This document shows positions 1 through 6,870 of a stretch of 17,657 nt of DNA, one piece after another. A model generated the notes under the pieces. The model worked only from the letters and a program-made list of their open reading frames with translations. It made no database searches and was not told the origin of the DNA. The stretch comes from Syntrophomonas sp. UBA1376 (GTDB lineage Bacteria; Bacillota; Syntrophomonadia; Syntrophomonadales; Syntrophomonadaceae), in assembly GCA_002305535.1 (NCBI GenBank), contig DBRE01000112.1:1-17657 (forward strand), read 5' to 3'. Within the stretch, counting starts at the first letter, position 1; the number at the start of each line of letters is the position of its first letter. Made by a program: the position numbers and the translations under genes.

Positions 1-1
1 T

Positions 2-88
2 CTGTTAAGCCAAACGGGAGACACCATCACGGTTAGCGCCCCGCGAGGCACAGCTCATTATCAGGTCTTATCCGCAGTAATGATATAA
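2..88 (+). CDS. C-terminal end of a GreA/GreB-like transcript cleavage factor (partial)
   Basis: The open frame entering from the left edge ends at TAA 86-88 and encodes 28 residues. It reads LLSQTGDTITVSAPRG, then a short stretch ending in YQVLS. This has the pattern of the last strands of the GreA/GreB C-terminal domain (small residues, G-D-x-I-x-V, x-P-x-G, x-Y-x-V/I-L), the FKBP-like part that docks on RNA polymerase near the secondary channel. Only the tail is visible, so the coiled-coil domain that would prove the assignment lies outside the window. A small GreA-like domain protein is the main alternative. Confidence 0.5.
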   Translation: MLSQTGDTITVSAPRGTAHYQVLSAVMI

Positions 89-100
89 CATAAGAGTCAA

Positions 101-143
101 AGGCTGGAAATCGAACCGGTTACACCAGAGCGATATCCAGCCT
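101..143 (+). terminator. Long hairpin after the GreA-like gene
   Basis: The arms 101-113 and 131-143 are complementary at 12 of 13 positions (one A:A mismatch). The 17-base loop itself contains the palindrome AACCGGTT. It begins 12 bases after the stop codon of the partial gene. It is followed by an AT-rich stretch (ATTATATT) rather than a clean T-run, so it could be a weak terminator or an mRNA 3'-end stabiliser. Confidence 0.45.
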
Positions 144-350
144 ATTATATTGCCCATACAATCAAGTGCGCCCTTCACCTTATTACCCCCCCTTTCTTAT
201 GATCAACTCTTCCACAAAACCAGCCTGCGCTGGCCTTATTTGATTCACCCCACTTATGTAGGTCATAACACTTATTACAACTCATCTCAAATAGTCTGAT
301 TATTCCGTTAATTATATGTATTATAACGTACTTCACTTATACGGAATTTC

Positions 351-379
351 TTGGAACTTTAATTACAGTTTGCTATAAT
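351..379 (+). promoter_or_regulatory. Sigma-A-type promoter of the CoA transferase gene
   Basis: TTGGAA at 351-356, a 17-base spacer and a perfect TATAAT at 374-379, with an extended -10 TGC at 371-373. Transcription would start near 386, giving a short leader before the ribosome binding site at 407-414. The 89-350 stretch upstream holds no gene that I can support. It does contain nested inverted repeats just before the -35: ATTCCGT 302-308 with ACGGAAT 341-347, and CGTTA 306-310 with TAACG 324-328. These could be operator half-sites. Confidence 0.75.
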
Positions 380-422
380 ATTGAATAATATTGCTATATG
401 TAATATAAGGGGGGTAATTTTG

Positions 423-1802
423 GTGGGTAGAGATTATAGCCAAATGTACAGAGAAAGGCTGTGCACTGCAGCTGAGGCGGTGCAGTGTATTGAACCTGGA
501 GATTGGGTGGACTACGCCTTGTTTAATGGTAAACCTGTAGCCTGCGATAAAGCTCTGGCTGATCGCAAGGAGGAATTGGAGGATATTAAAATTATGACGG
601 CAGTTACTCTTCCTCCCATTCCAGAAGTAGTAATGAGAGATCCCAAAGGTGAAGTATTTACCTATTTAGATCTTCAATTCAGCGCTGCCAGCCGGATAAT
701 GCAGGACAAATGTGACGGTGTTTTTTATCATCCGGTCAACTTCGGAGAAGCAGAAAACTACTTTTCTGGGGTTTGGGATGACCCGGACAAGTATGGTGCT
801 GTTCCCAGGAAAGCTTTTATAGTACGGACTGCTCCCATGGATAAGAACGGTTATTTCAATTTCGGTATGCATAACTCAGTAACCTACGCCCAGATCAAGA
901 GTGCTCGTAATGTCATAGTAGAAGTAAACACCAATATACCAGTATGCTTAGGAGGAGCCCGAGAACAAGTGCATATTTCCGAGGTGGATTATATTGTGGA
1001 AAGCGAAAACGAACCGCTTTTTGCCCTGCCTTCTGTTGAGCCCAGCGAAGTAGATCGGAAAATCGCCGAACACGTAATGTATCATATTCAAGATGGCTGC
1101 TGTATTCAGTTAGGAATTGGAGCGATGCCCAATCTGGTCGGCAAAATGATAAATCAGACCGATCTGAAGGATCTGGGCGGCAATACAGAAATGCTGGTGG
1201 ACGCTTATATGGAAATGTGGGAATCAGGTAAAATGAACGGCAAAAGAAAAAATGTAGATGATGGTAAAATCACCTATACCTTTGCTCTGGGCAGCCAGGA
1301 ACTCTATGACTGGATGGACAACAACTCCGCCCTGGCATCCTATAACGTAGGCTATGTCAACCATCCCCTGCGCCTGGCCGGCATTGATAATTTGATTTCC
1401 ATTAATCAAGCTTTAGAAGTGGACTTATATTCTCAGGTCAATGCCGAAAGCTCCGGCCCTCGCCAAATCTCAGGCAACGGCGGTATGTCAGACTTCGTAC
1501 TGGGGGCTTATTGGTCCAAAGGCGGGCGCAGTTTGATCTGCTTGCCCTCGACTTATACGTCCAAAGATGGCACTCTCCATTCCCGCATCGTTCCTTCTTT
1601 CGCACCCGGTACCATTACTACCGTACCCAGGCAGTTTGTAAACATCATAGTTACCGAATATGGTTGGGAATCGTTTAAGGCCACTTCTACCTGGGTTCGA
1701 ACCGAAAAACTAATTTCCCTGGCTCATCCCGATTTTCGCGATGAACTTATCCGCGAAGCAGAAAAAATGAAAATTTGGCGGCGAACCAATAAGATCGAGT
1801 AG
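423..1802 (+). CDS. Acetyl-CoA hydrolase/4-hydroxybutyrate CoA-transferase family protein
   Basis: A 459-residue CoA transferase that would swap CoA between an acyl-CoA and a free acid, usually with acetate or acetyl-CoA as partner, in the cytoplasm. The family pattern runs throughout: IQLGIGAMPN near residues 228-237, a Glu in an NTEM motif near residue 256 (the likely glutamyl-CoA-forming residue by analogy with AarC and 4-hydroxybutyrate CoA-transferase), and QVNAESSGPRQISGNGG near 338-354. Length is normal for the 4-hydroxybutyrate/butyrate CoA-transferase type. I chose GTG 423 because the ribosome binding site AAGGGGGG (407-414) lies 8 bases before it. TTG 420 is possible, and an in-frame TTG at 381 precedes the site and is unlikely. 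The gene stands alone between a strong promoter and a hairpin terminator. The substrate (butyrate, 4-hydroxybutyrate or another acid) cannot be read from sequence. Its presence fits an anaerobic fatty- or hydroxy-acid degrader. Confidence 0.9.
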   Translation: MGRDYSQMYRERLCTAAEAVQCIEPGDWVDYALFNGKPVACDKALADRKEELEDIKIMTAVTLPPIPEVVMRDPKGEVFTYLDLQFSAASRIMQDKCDGVFYHPVNFGEAENYFSGVWDDPDKYGAVPRKAFIVRTAPMDKNGYFNFGMHNSVTYAQIKSARNVIVEVNTNIPVCLGGAREQVHISEVDYIVESENEPLFALPSVEPSEVDRKIAEHVMYHIQDGCCIQLGIGAMPNLVGKMINQTDLKDLGGNTEMLVDAYMEMWESGKMNGKRKNVDDGKITYTFALGSQELYDWMDNNSALASYNVGYVNHPLRLAGIDNLISINQALEVDLYSQVNAESSGPRQISGNGGMSDFVLGAYWSKGGRSLICLPSTYTSKDGTLHSRIVPSFAPGTITTVPRQFVNIIVTEYGWESFKATSTWVRTEKLISLAHPDFRDELIREAEKMKIWRRTNKIE

Positions 1803-1829
1803 CCCGCCTGTTTTCACATGAGACGATCC

Positions 1830-1868
1830 AGCCCTTGGTTATGCATCCATCCCGCAAAACCAAGGGCT
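1830..1868 (+). terminator. Rho-independent terminator after the CoA transferase gene
   Basis: A perfect 11-base-pair stem, AGCCCTTGGTT (1830-1840) with AACCAAGGGCT (1858-1868), and a 17-base loop. It is followed by TGGTTTACTTTATT, which is T-rich but not a clean run. It starts 27 bases after the stop codon. Confidence 0.7.
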
Positions 1869-2001
1869 TGGTTTACTTTATTAAAACGTTTTCCCTTTAT
1901 TAATAAACCGCAATTCCTCAATATGCTATTATGGTCATTAAGAAATCACCAGCCCTGACAGGCACCACCTGTTTAATAAACTGGCGTTATGGGGTTAAAT
2001 T

Positions 2002-2772
2002 GTGAATACAGACAATAGATTTGAATGGGATTCCGAATCGGATTCATTCTGGGAGGACGACCCCGAAGATAGTTATTTACCACCTCGGCGGCGCAGCTGG
2101 TTCATTAGGATCGCAGCAGCAATAGTATTGATCGCCTTTATTGCTTTCTCCTTTGCCTGGCTGCCCCGAATTCTGCCGCCTCATCTGGACTTTTTACATC
2201 AAAACCAGGAATTATCCCAGGATCAACTAGTTATAAACAGCCGCCCGGCCATAGTAGGTATTCAGGTGATGAAATCCGGCGCAATATCCGGCTCTGCCAG
2301 TTATGGAACCGGTTTTAACATCCATCCCCAGGGCTTGATCATCACCAACCGCCATGTGGTGGAAGACGCTCAGTCAGTGCAGATCACTTTTTATGAAAAC
2401 AAAGAGATCATCAGTGATGCAATTGAAATTGTGGAGGGAGTAGACCTGGCCATTATCAGGTTAGAGGATAACGATCTACCCTACCTGCCATTAGGTGATC
2501 AGCTAGCAACAACTGGTGATACGGTGACCATCATAGGTAACCCACGAGGGGTTTCCCGGGTAGCAATACGAGGCACGGTAGAGGGCTACTACCAAGGAAG
2601 CGATGCTGCTCCCTTGGTGTTCAGTATTGAGGCACCCATTGAACCCGGTAGCAGCGGAAGCCCGGTCTTGAATGAACAGGGTCAGGTAGTAGGGATCGTT
2701 TACGCCCTGCAAACACCCAATAGCGATATGCCCAGACTAGCTTTGGCCATCCCCATAACCTATCTTCCTTAA
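2002..2772 (+). CDS. Membrane-anchored trypsin-like (HtrA/Deg-type) serine protease without PDZ domain
   Basis: A 256-residue S1-type protease. Residues 1-31 are acidic and then arginine-rich, 33-53 form one hydrophobic helix, and the rest should lie outside the membrane (N-in topology). The protease core starts near residue 80. The triad is visible: His118 in TNRHVVE, Asp148 in GVDLAII and Ser218 in PGSSGSPV. The usual GNSGGP is GSSGSP here, with the nucleophile kept. The chain stops at residue 256, right where DegP/HtrA proteins would continue into a PDZ domain, so this is a PDZ-less form, possibly for local quality control of envelope proteins. The start is GTG 2002, with a weak site (TGGGGT near 1988-1993). 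An extended -10 (TGC TATTAT, 1925-1932) without a good -35 lies upstream. It is a single gene, not obviously tied to acyl-CoA metabolism. Confidence 0.85.
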   Translation: MNTDNRFEWDSESDSFWEDDPEDSYLPPRRRSWFIRIAAAIVLIAFIAFSFAWLPRILPPHLDFLHQNQELSQDQLVINSRPAIVGIQVMKSGAISGSASYGTGFNIHPQGLIITNRHVVEDAQSVQITFYENKEIISDAIEIVEGVDLAIIRLEDNDLPYLPLGDQLATTGDTVTIIGNPRGVSRVAIRGTVEGYYQGSDAAPLVFSIEAPIEPGSSGSPVLNEQGQVVGIVYALQTPNSDMPRLALAIPITYLP

Positions 2773-2839
2773 GTCAGATCACCCAACTTTTCAACCCTCC
2801 TTGAATTGCCATACTATTTGTAATATTGGCACATTTTGA

Positions 2840-2867
2840 TTGACCCTATTTATTTTTTTGTTAAGAT
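2840..2867 (+). promoter_or_regulatory. Probable promoter of the small membrane protein gene
   Basis: TTGACC (2840-2845), a 16-base spacer and TAAGAT (2862-2867), followed about 30 bases later by a strong ribosome binding site AGGAGGT (2896-2902). The -35 matches consensus at 5 of 6 positions and the -10 at 4 of 6. Confidence 0.5.
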
Positions 2868-2908
2868 AGTAAATAGGAATTCCTTAATATGGTTTAGGAG
2901 GTAGATTT

Positions 2909-3343
2909 ATGTCCGACCCCAATGTTACCACTCAGACTCCCCCCCAGCCTGATGCTGATGCTATGGCCGCTATTATGGCCAAAATAGCACGCGTCCAGAG
3001 AATTCTCGGTTTCCTAGCTTATGCTCAGTTGTTGTTGGCCCTATTTTTCCTGGCCGCTCCTTTTCTGCCGGAGTCCCTAGGTGTTTCAGCGTACGCCTTC
3101 GGGTTCATGCTGGTAGCCCCCTTCTTATTGGGCCTAGCTTACGCAGCCAATTTCGCCAAAAAAGATCTTACCTTTGCCAAAGTAGCTTTCCGCAACACTG
3201 CCATCTCGCAGATAGGACTTCTACTTATTGCCTTATACGGTTATTTCATTGCTCCCTCTATTGTGATTCTCATCATTGCTGCTATCGCTCTTATCCTAGG
3301 TGGCCTGGCCCTGATGGTCATTTATCAGGCGTCCAAACAATAG
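2909..3343 (+). CDS. Small integral membrane protein, unknown function
   Basis: 144 residues that I do not recognise as a named family. A polar, proline- and glutamine-rich head (1-20) is followed by a short amphipathic stretch and then about four hydrophobic segments at roughly 34-54, 61-84, 96-112 and 115-139. A lysine-containing loop (about 85-92) lies between the second and third. The chain ends in a short polar tail. Initiation is well supported: AGGAGGT lies 6 bases before the ATG. It has its own promoter and a strong terminator, so it is a monocistronic unit. There is no signal peptide cleavage site, no catalytic motif and no transporter signature. A DUF-type membrane protein is the best description. 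Confidence 0.8.
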   Translation: MSDPNVTTQTPPQPDADAMAAIMAKIARVQRILGFLAYAQLLLALFFLAAPFLPESLGVSAYAFGFMLVAPFLLGLAYAANFAKKDLTFAKVAFRNTAISQIGLLLIALYGYFIAPSIVILIIAAIALILGGLALMVIYQASKQ

Positions 3344-3358
3344 TAAAATCATACAAGT

Positions 3359-3410
3359 AGGCTCGCTCTGGCAGGGTGTCGACTTTTTCGACACCCTTTG
3401 GTTCGAGCCT
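3359..3410 (+). terminator. Strong Rho-independent terminator
   Basis: Inner perfect stem GGGTGTCGA (3374-3382) with TCGACACCC (3388-3396) around a 5-base CTTTT loop, followed by TTTGG. An outer pairing AGGCTCG (3359-3365) with CGAGCCT (3404-3410) extends the structure. It begins 15 bases after the stop of the membrane protein gene. Confidence 0.8.
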
Positions 3411-3509
3411 CTATTTCGGTCTGTAAGAGGTGCGCTATTGTGTTAGTAATACTAGCGTAACATTGCTATCATATATGGTAAGTTCAGATTTCCAAAGGGG
3501 GTTGGCGGG

Positions 3510-3989
3510 TTGACGCTTAATGAGGAACATATCAAAGGATTGATAAAACTGGTAAACCAAAGCCCGTTTTTTCAGCTGCTTTCCATGACCATTGAAGATA
3601 TGGGGGTGGGCTTTTCACACCTGCAAATAGAGCTAGAGCACAAGCACCTTTCTCCCTACCTGGCCATACAGGGAGGAGTTTATTCGGCTCTGATCGATGC
3701 AGCCGCTTACTGGGCTGTTTACGCAGAACTGCCTGAACAGGCTGGGTTGATCACCATGGATGTCAATGTAAATAATCTGGCCTCTATCAAGGAAGGTACT
3801 ATCGTAGCCACCGGGAGACGGATCAAGGTAGGTCGCTCAATATGTCTTGCTGATGTTGCTGTTGAAGATACCAACAGCCGCCGAATATTGTCGCAGGGCA
3901 CCTCTAAGTTGTTGGTTACCCAAGGATTACAGCCCATTACCCAGATCGCACAACTAGCTGGAACCAGTCTACCACCGAAATTTCTGTAA
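3510..3989 (+). CDS. Hotdog-fold PaaI/YbgC-like acyl-CoA thioesterase family protein
   Basis: A 159-residue single hotdog domain of the PaaI/DUF4442 thioesterase type, expected to hydrolyse an acyl- or aryl-CoA in the cytoplasm. The characteristic segment is LAIQGGVYSALIDAAAYWAV (51-70), which matches the family's hot helix (x-x-x-G-G-x-x-x-x-L-x-D). Asp63 is in the position of the catalytic or orienting acid. The usual His of the HGG motif is Gln54 here, seen in some family members and a reason for caution about activity. The later strands DVNVNNLASIKEGTIVATG (84-102) fit the fold. TTG 3510 is chosen because AAAGGGGGT lies 8 bases before it. An extended -10 (TGC TATCAT, 3464-3472) is the only promoter element that I see. 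It is monocistronic. Confidence 0.8.
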   Translation: MTLNEEHIKGLIKLVNQSPFFQLLSMTIEDMGVGFSHLQIELEHKHLSPYLAIQGGVYSALIDAAAYWAVYAELPEQAGLITMDVNVNNLASIKEGTIVATGRRIKVGRSICLADVAVEDTNSRRILSQGTSKLLVTQGLQPITQIAQLAGTSLPPKFL

Positions 3990-4291
3990 TCTCATTCAAC
4001 CACCATCACATCATGGGCGTATTAGCGCTATCCACCCGGTGCAACACCCTGCCAGCGCAGGCCATCTCCGGCAGGAATTTTCTATTGACTGTCCCTTTTT
4101 GCCCCATTAATAAGCAAAGGAAGCAAAAACTCCTTGAAGCTCAGGCGACTTGTCGGTATATTAGAAACAGAGATACTCTTCGAATCGTAATTTTAAGGGG
4201 GGAAGTATTTGGTTCGTATACCTGGTCGTATCTGAAAACCGCTGTATTTGCAGTAGTCTAAGGTCAAGTCAAAAAGGAGGTCTATAACTGT
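3990..4291 (+). other. 302-base intergenic region before the crotonase gene
   Basis: No gene supported. A possible promoter is TTGTCG (4150-4155) and GATACT (4172-4177) with 16 bases between. A purine run AAGGGGGGAAG (4195-4205) sits before TTG 4209, but that frame stops after eight residues. A weak inverted repeat CCTGCC (4048-4053)/GGCAGG (4070-4075) may end transcription of the thioesterase gene. The true ribosome binding site of the next gene is AAAGGAGGT (4273-4281). Confidence 0.4.
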
Positions 4292-5071
4292 ATGGAGTAT
4301 AAACTGTTGAAACTGGAAAGGAAGGAAGGGGTAGGCATCGTTCTATTTGACAATGCCGAACAGATGAATCCTACCAACCCCACTACGGTAGCAGAACTAA
4401 CCGCTGCTTTTACCGAGCTCAATAATGACCCCGAGGTCAAAGCTGTAATTATTACTGGCGGTGATCATATTTTTGCCGCCGGTGGTGATATCCCTTACAT
4501 GTCTGAAGCAGGGGTGCAGGAAATGGAAGAATTCATCGCCGACGCCGGGTACATGGTGAGCCTTATTACCTCTTCTCCCAAACCTTATATCGCCGCTATC
4601 GCCGGACCGGCATTGGGTGGTGGCACGGAAATATCCATAGCTTGTGACATCCGCATCGCTGCAGATAACGCCATATTTGGCCAGCCGGAAATCAATCTGG
4701 GGATCGTCCCCGGTTGCGGCGGCACCCAGCGTCTGGGACGGGCTATTGGCTGGAGCCGGGCTAGATATCTGGTCTTGACCGGTGAGATCATCGATGCCCA
4801 AACCGCTTTAAGTATCGGTTTAGTTAACAAAGTAGTGCCGGTAGCCGAGCTGCAGGAAACCGCTTTCAAGCTGGCCAGATCACTAGCCCGCAAGAGTCCG
4901 GCTGCTCTGCGCACAGCCAAGGAAGCCATGAATTATGCTGAGAATAGCTCACTTTCAGCCGGTCTGGAGCATGAACAAAAAGTTTGGTCTCTGCTGTTTG
5001 CCGGTTCTGATCAGAAGGAAGGTATGAAGGCCTTTCTGGAAAAGAGAAGGCCTCAGTATACTGGTAAATAG
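4292..5071 (+). CDS. Enoyl-CoA hydratase/isomerase family protein (crotonase-like)
   Basis: A 259-residue crotonase, normal length. It would hydrate a 2-enoyl-CoA to the L-3-hydroxyacyl-CoA in beta-oxidation or its reverse. The oxyanion-hole segments are present: FAAGGDIPYM (61-70) and GPALGGGTEIS (105-115). Both acidic residues that activate water in classical hydratases are in place: Glu113 in GGGTE and Glu133 in GQPEINLGIVPGCGGTQRL (130-148). This makes a true hydratase more likely than an isomerase or decarboxylase paralogue. The LNAL motif near the N terminus is replaced by MNPTNP. AAAGGAGGT lies about 10 bases before the ATG. It is monocistronic and convergent with the operon on the other strand. 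It could serve that operon's 3-hydroxyacyl-CoA dehydrogenase, but co-regulation is not shown. Confidence 0.92.
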   Translation: MEYKLLKLERKEGVGIVLFDNAEQMNPTNPTTVAELTAAFTELNNDPEVKAVIITGGDHIFAAGGDIPYMSEAGVQEMEEFIADAGYMVSLITSSPKPYIAAIAGPALGGGTEISIACDIRIAADNAIFGQPEINLGIVPGCGGTQRLGRAIGWSRARYLVLTGEIIDAQTALSIGLVNKVVPVAELQETAFKLARSLARKSPAALRTAKEAMNYAENSSLSAGLEHEQKVWSLLFAGSDQKEGMKAFLEKRRPQYTGK

Positions 5072-5096
5072 ATCCCCTGAACCAACAGAGACACCA

Positions 5097-5118
5097 CGGG
5101 GCGATGTGTATCGCCCCG
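5097..5118 (+). terminator. Terminator between convergent genes
   Basis: Perfect 8-base-pair stem CGGGGCGA (5097-5104)/TCGCCCCG (5111-5118) with a 6-base loop, followed by TTTGAATCTT on the + strand. It lies between the crotonase stop and the convergent SDR stop and may serve both. An almost identical hairpin lies at 12683-12704. Confidence 0.7.
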
Positions 5119-5160
5119 TTTGAATCTTCCCCTCATACATCCTCATTCCACATTATTTGT

Positions 5161-5925
5161 CTAGGCCAGGGCTCCTCCGTCCACCACTATGGTTGCACCA
5201 GTCGTGTACGAGGACGCATCTGAAGCCAGGTACAGTACCGCACCGCACATTTCGTCCGGCTGTGCCGCCCGACGTAGCGGTATCTGCGGCAGCAGGACTT
5301 GCTCCATCAAATCTTCGTTTTTGACCATTACCGAAGCGAATTTGGTATCCGTGAGCCCGGGAAGCAGCGCGTTGACCCTAATCTTTTCATGGGCTAGCTC
5401 TTTAGCAAAGGATTTTGTCATGGCAATAACCCCCGCCTTGGTGATTGAGTAAACTCCCTGCATCTGTGCAGGTCTTATGCCATTGATGGATGCCACATTG
5501 ATTATTGAGCCGCCGCCGTTTTTCATCATCAGTCTGGCTCCGTGCTGGCACATGAAAAAGCTGCCTTTCAGGTTTACATCCATAGTCTTGTTCCATACGT
5601 CCTCAGACGCGTCGATAACTCCTCCGAAGTAGAAGTTCATAGCCGCGTTGTTCACCAGAATATCAAGCCGGCCAAAGGTTGACTCAACAAATTTGAACAG
5701 GTCTTCGATCTCGGCCAGTACTCCATTGTGACAGGCCTTGGAAACGGCCTTACCACCCGCGGCCTTGATCGCTTCCTCGACTTCCATCAGACCCTCCATG
5801 GTCTTGTTGGTGATGACCACCTCAGCTCCATACTCAGCCAGAGCCTTGGCTAGGCTTGCTCCAATACCGCGGCTCGCACCTGTCACTATCGCCACTTTTC
5901 CTTTTAAGCTGAAATCTACTATCAT
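5161..5925 (-). CDS. Short-chain dehydrogenase/reductase (SDR), FabG-like
   Basis: A 254-residue classical SDR, probably interconverting a hydroxyl and a keto group on an acyl-CoA with NAD(H) or NADP(H). Motifs in order: TGASRGIG (15-22) for the nucleotide, NNAA (92-95), Asn118, Ser146, and the catalytic Tyr159 and Lys163 in YSITK, then the PG motif near 189-190. The chain ends in a typical VVDGG segment. AGGGGGGAG precedes the ATG closely. It is the last gene of the six-gene minus-strand operon, 57 bases after the 3-hydroxyacyl-CoA dehydrogenase stop. Two candidates for the role are a 3-ketoacyl-CoA reductase/3-hydroxyacyl-CoA dehydrogenase, and (by analogy with LvaD of levulinate catabolism) a 4-ketoacyl-CoA reductase. 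Sequence does not decide between them, nor does it fix the cofactor. Confidence 0.9.
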   Translation of the reverse strand: MIVDFSLKGKVAIVTGASRGIGASLAKALAEYGAEVVITNKTMEGLMEVEEAIKAAGGKAVSKACHNGVLAEIEDLFKFVESTFGRLDILVNNAAMNFYFGGVIDASEDVWNKTMDVNLKGSFFMCQHGARLMMKNGGGSIINVASINGIRPAQMQGVYSITKAGVIAMTKSFAKELAHEKIRVNALLPGLTDTKFASVMVKNEDLMEQVLLPQIPLRRAAQPDEMCGAVLYLASDASSYTTGATIVVDGGALA

Positions 5926-5982
5926 GCCACTCCCCCCTCTTTTATTCTACACCTAGAGAAATTCCGGCTCGGTAAAAGCAGG

Positions 5983-6849
5983 CTACGTATAATCATAGAA
6001 CCCTTTTTTAGTCTTTTTGCCAAGATGACCCTTTTCTACGTAACTGCGGATGAATTGCGCATGCTTACGCGCGTGTTTGTCGTTGTTCTTCTCAGCCAGA
6101 TATTCGGTCACACTGAGCATCGTGTCCAGACCTATTCCATCCATTAGAGCGAACGGTCCGGCCTTCATATGCGTTACTCCCATCCATGCCCTGTCAATGT
6201 CCTCTATTGAAGCGACGTTTTTGGTCTTCAGCGCCAGCGCGGCGCTCAGCAAAGCCCCCAGCATATAGTTGAACACATAGCCCGAATGCTCCTTCTCCAT
6301 CATGATGGGTAGCTGGCCGGTTTTAAGTGCGAAATCTTTGATCAGCTGTATGGATTCCTTGGAGGTGCCGGGGTGAGGCATGACATCTACTATGTTGGTC
6401 ACATTTACGTCGTGATAATGTAGGGCTAGAAACCTGTCAGGCCGACCGGTGGCCTCGGCAAACATTGAAGGCATAAAAGTCGATGTGTTGGTGGTGAATA
6501 TCGTGCGTTGCGGACAAAGCTGATTGAACTGTGAATATACCTTCACTTTAAGATCCAGCTTTTCCGGTACCGATTCGCTGATAATGTCAGCCTCTTGAGC
6601 TGCGTATTCAGGATCGGTAGTAATCGATATGCGTTGTAGGGCTGCATCAGCCTGTTCCTGCGTGCATTTTTCCATCAGGACAAACCCACTTAGAATCTTC
6701 TGAATCCTCTCCACCGCTTTTGTAAGCGCATCTTCATTGATGTCATAGATAACCACATCATAACCTGCAAGGGAACACGGAACACTGATCTGCTGCCCCA
6801 TTGTGCCTGCGCCAAGCAGCAGTACCTTTCTCACGTCATCGATGTTCAT
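5983..6849 (-). CDS. 3-hydroxyacyl-CoA dehydrogenase (HCDH family), active-site variant
   Basis: A 288-residue two-domain dehydrogenase of the 3-hydroxybutyryl-CoA dehydrogenase family, oxidising a 3-hydroxyacyl-CoA to the 3-ketoacyl-CoA with NAD. The Rossmann motif is GAGTMG (13-18), with Asp36 at the end of the second strand favouring NAD. NTSTF (121-125), Asn194 in YVFNYML and the C-terminal GHLGKKTKKGFYDY are family hallmarks. The active-site stretch departs from the textbook HFFNP...LVEV: it reads LALHYHDVNVTNIVDVMP (141-158). His144 aligns with the catalytic His. The dyad Glu is replaced by Asp155, with the spacing one residue shorter than in the human enzyme. The start is firm: AAGGAGGACTAGT directly before ATG. 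The gene follows the APH-family kinase by 21 bases. It may serve a substrate other than 3-hydroxybutyryl-CoA. Confidence 0.88.
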   Translation of the reverse strand: MNIDDVRKVLLLGAGTMGQQISVPCSLAGYDVVIYDINEDALTKAVERIQKILSGFVLMEKCTQEQADAALQRISITTDPEYAAQEADIISESVPEKLDLKVKVYSQFNQLCPQRTIFTTNTSTFMPSMFAEATGRPDRFLALHYHDVNVTNIVDVMPHPGTSKESIQLIKDFALKTGQLPIMMEKEHSGYVFNYMLGALLSAALALKTKNVASIEDIDRAWMGVTHMKAGPFALMDGIGLDTMLSVTEYLAEKNNDKHARKHAQFIRSYVEKGHLGKKTKKGFYDYT

Positions 6850-6870
6850 ACTAGTCCTCCTTGTTATACT

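Noticed and set aside
4209..4235. Eight-residue leader peptide after AAGGGGGGAAG
   Set aside because: Very short, no attenuator-like hairpins follow, and the amino acids suggest no regulatory logic.
4013..4261. Open frame of 82 codons between the thioesterase and crotonase genes
   Set aside because: No ribosome binding site, no recognisable domain, odd composition. It spans what looks like ordinary intergenic DNA.
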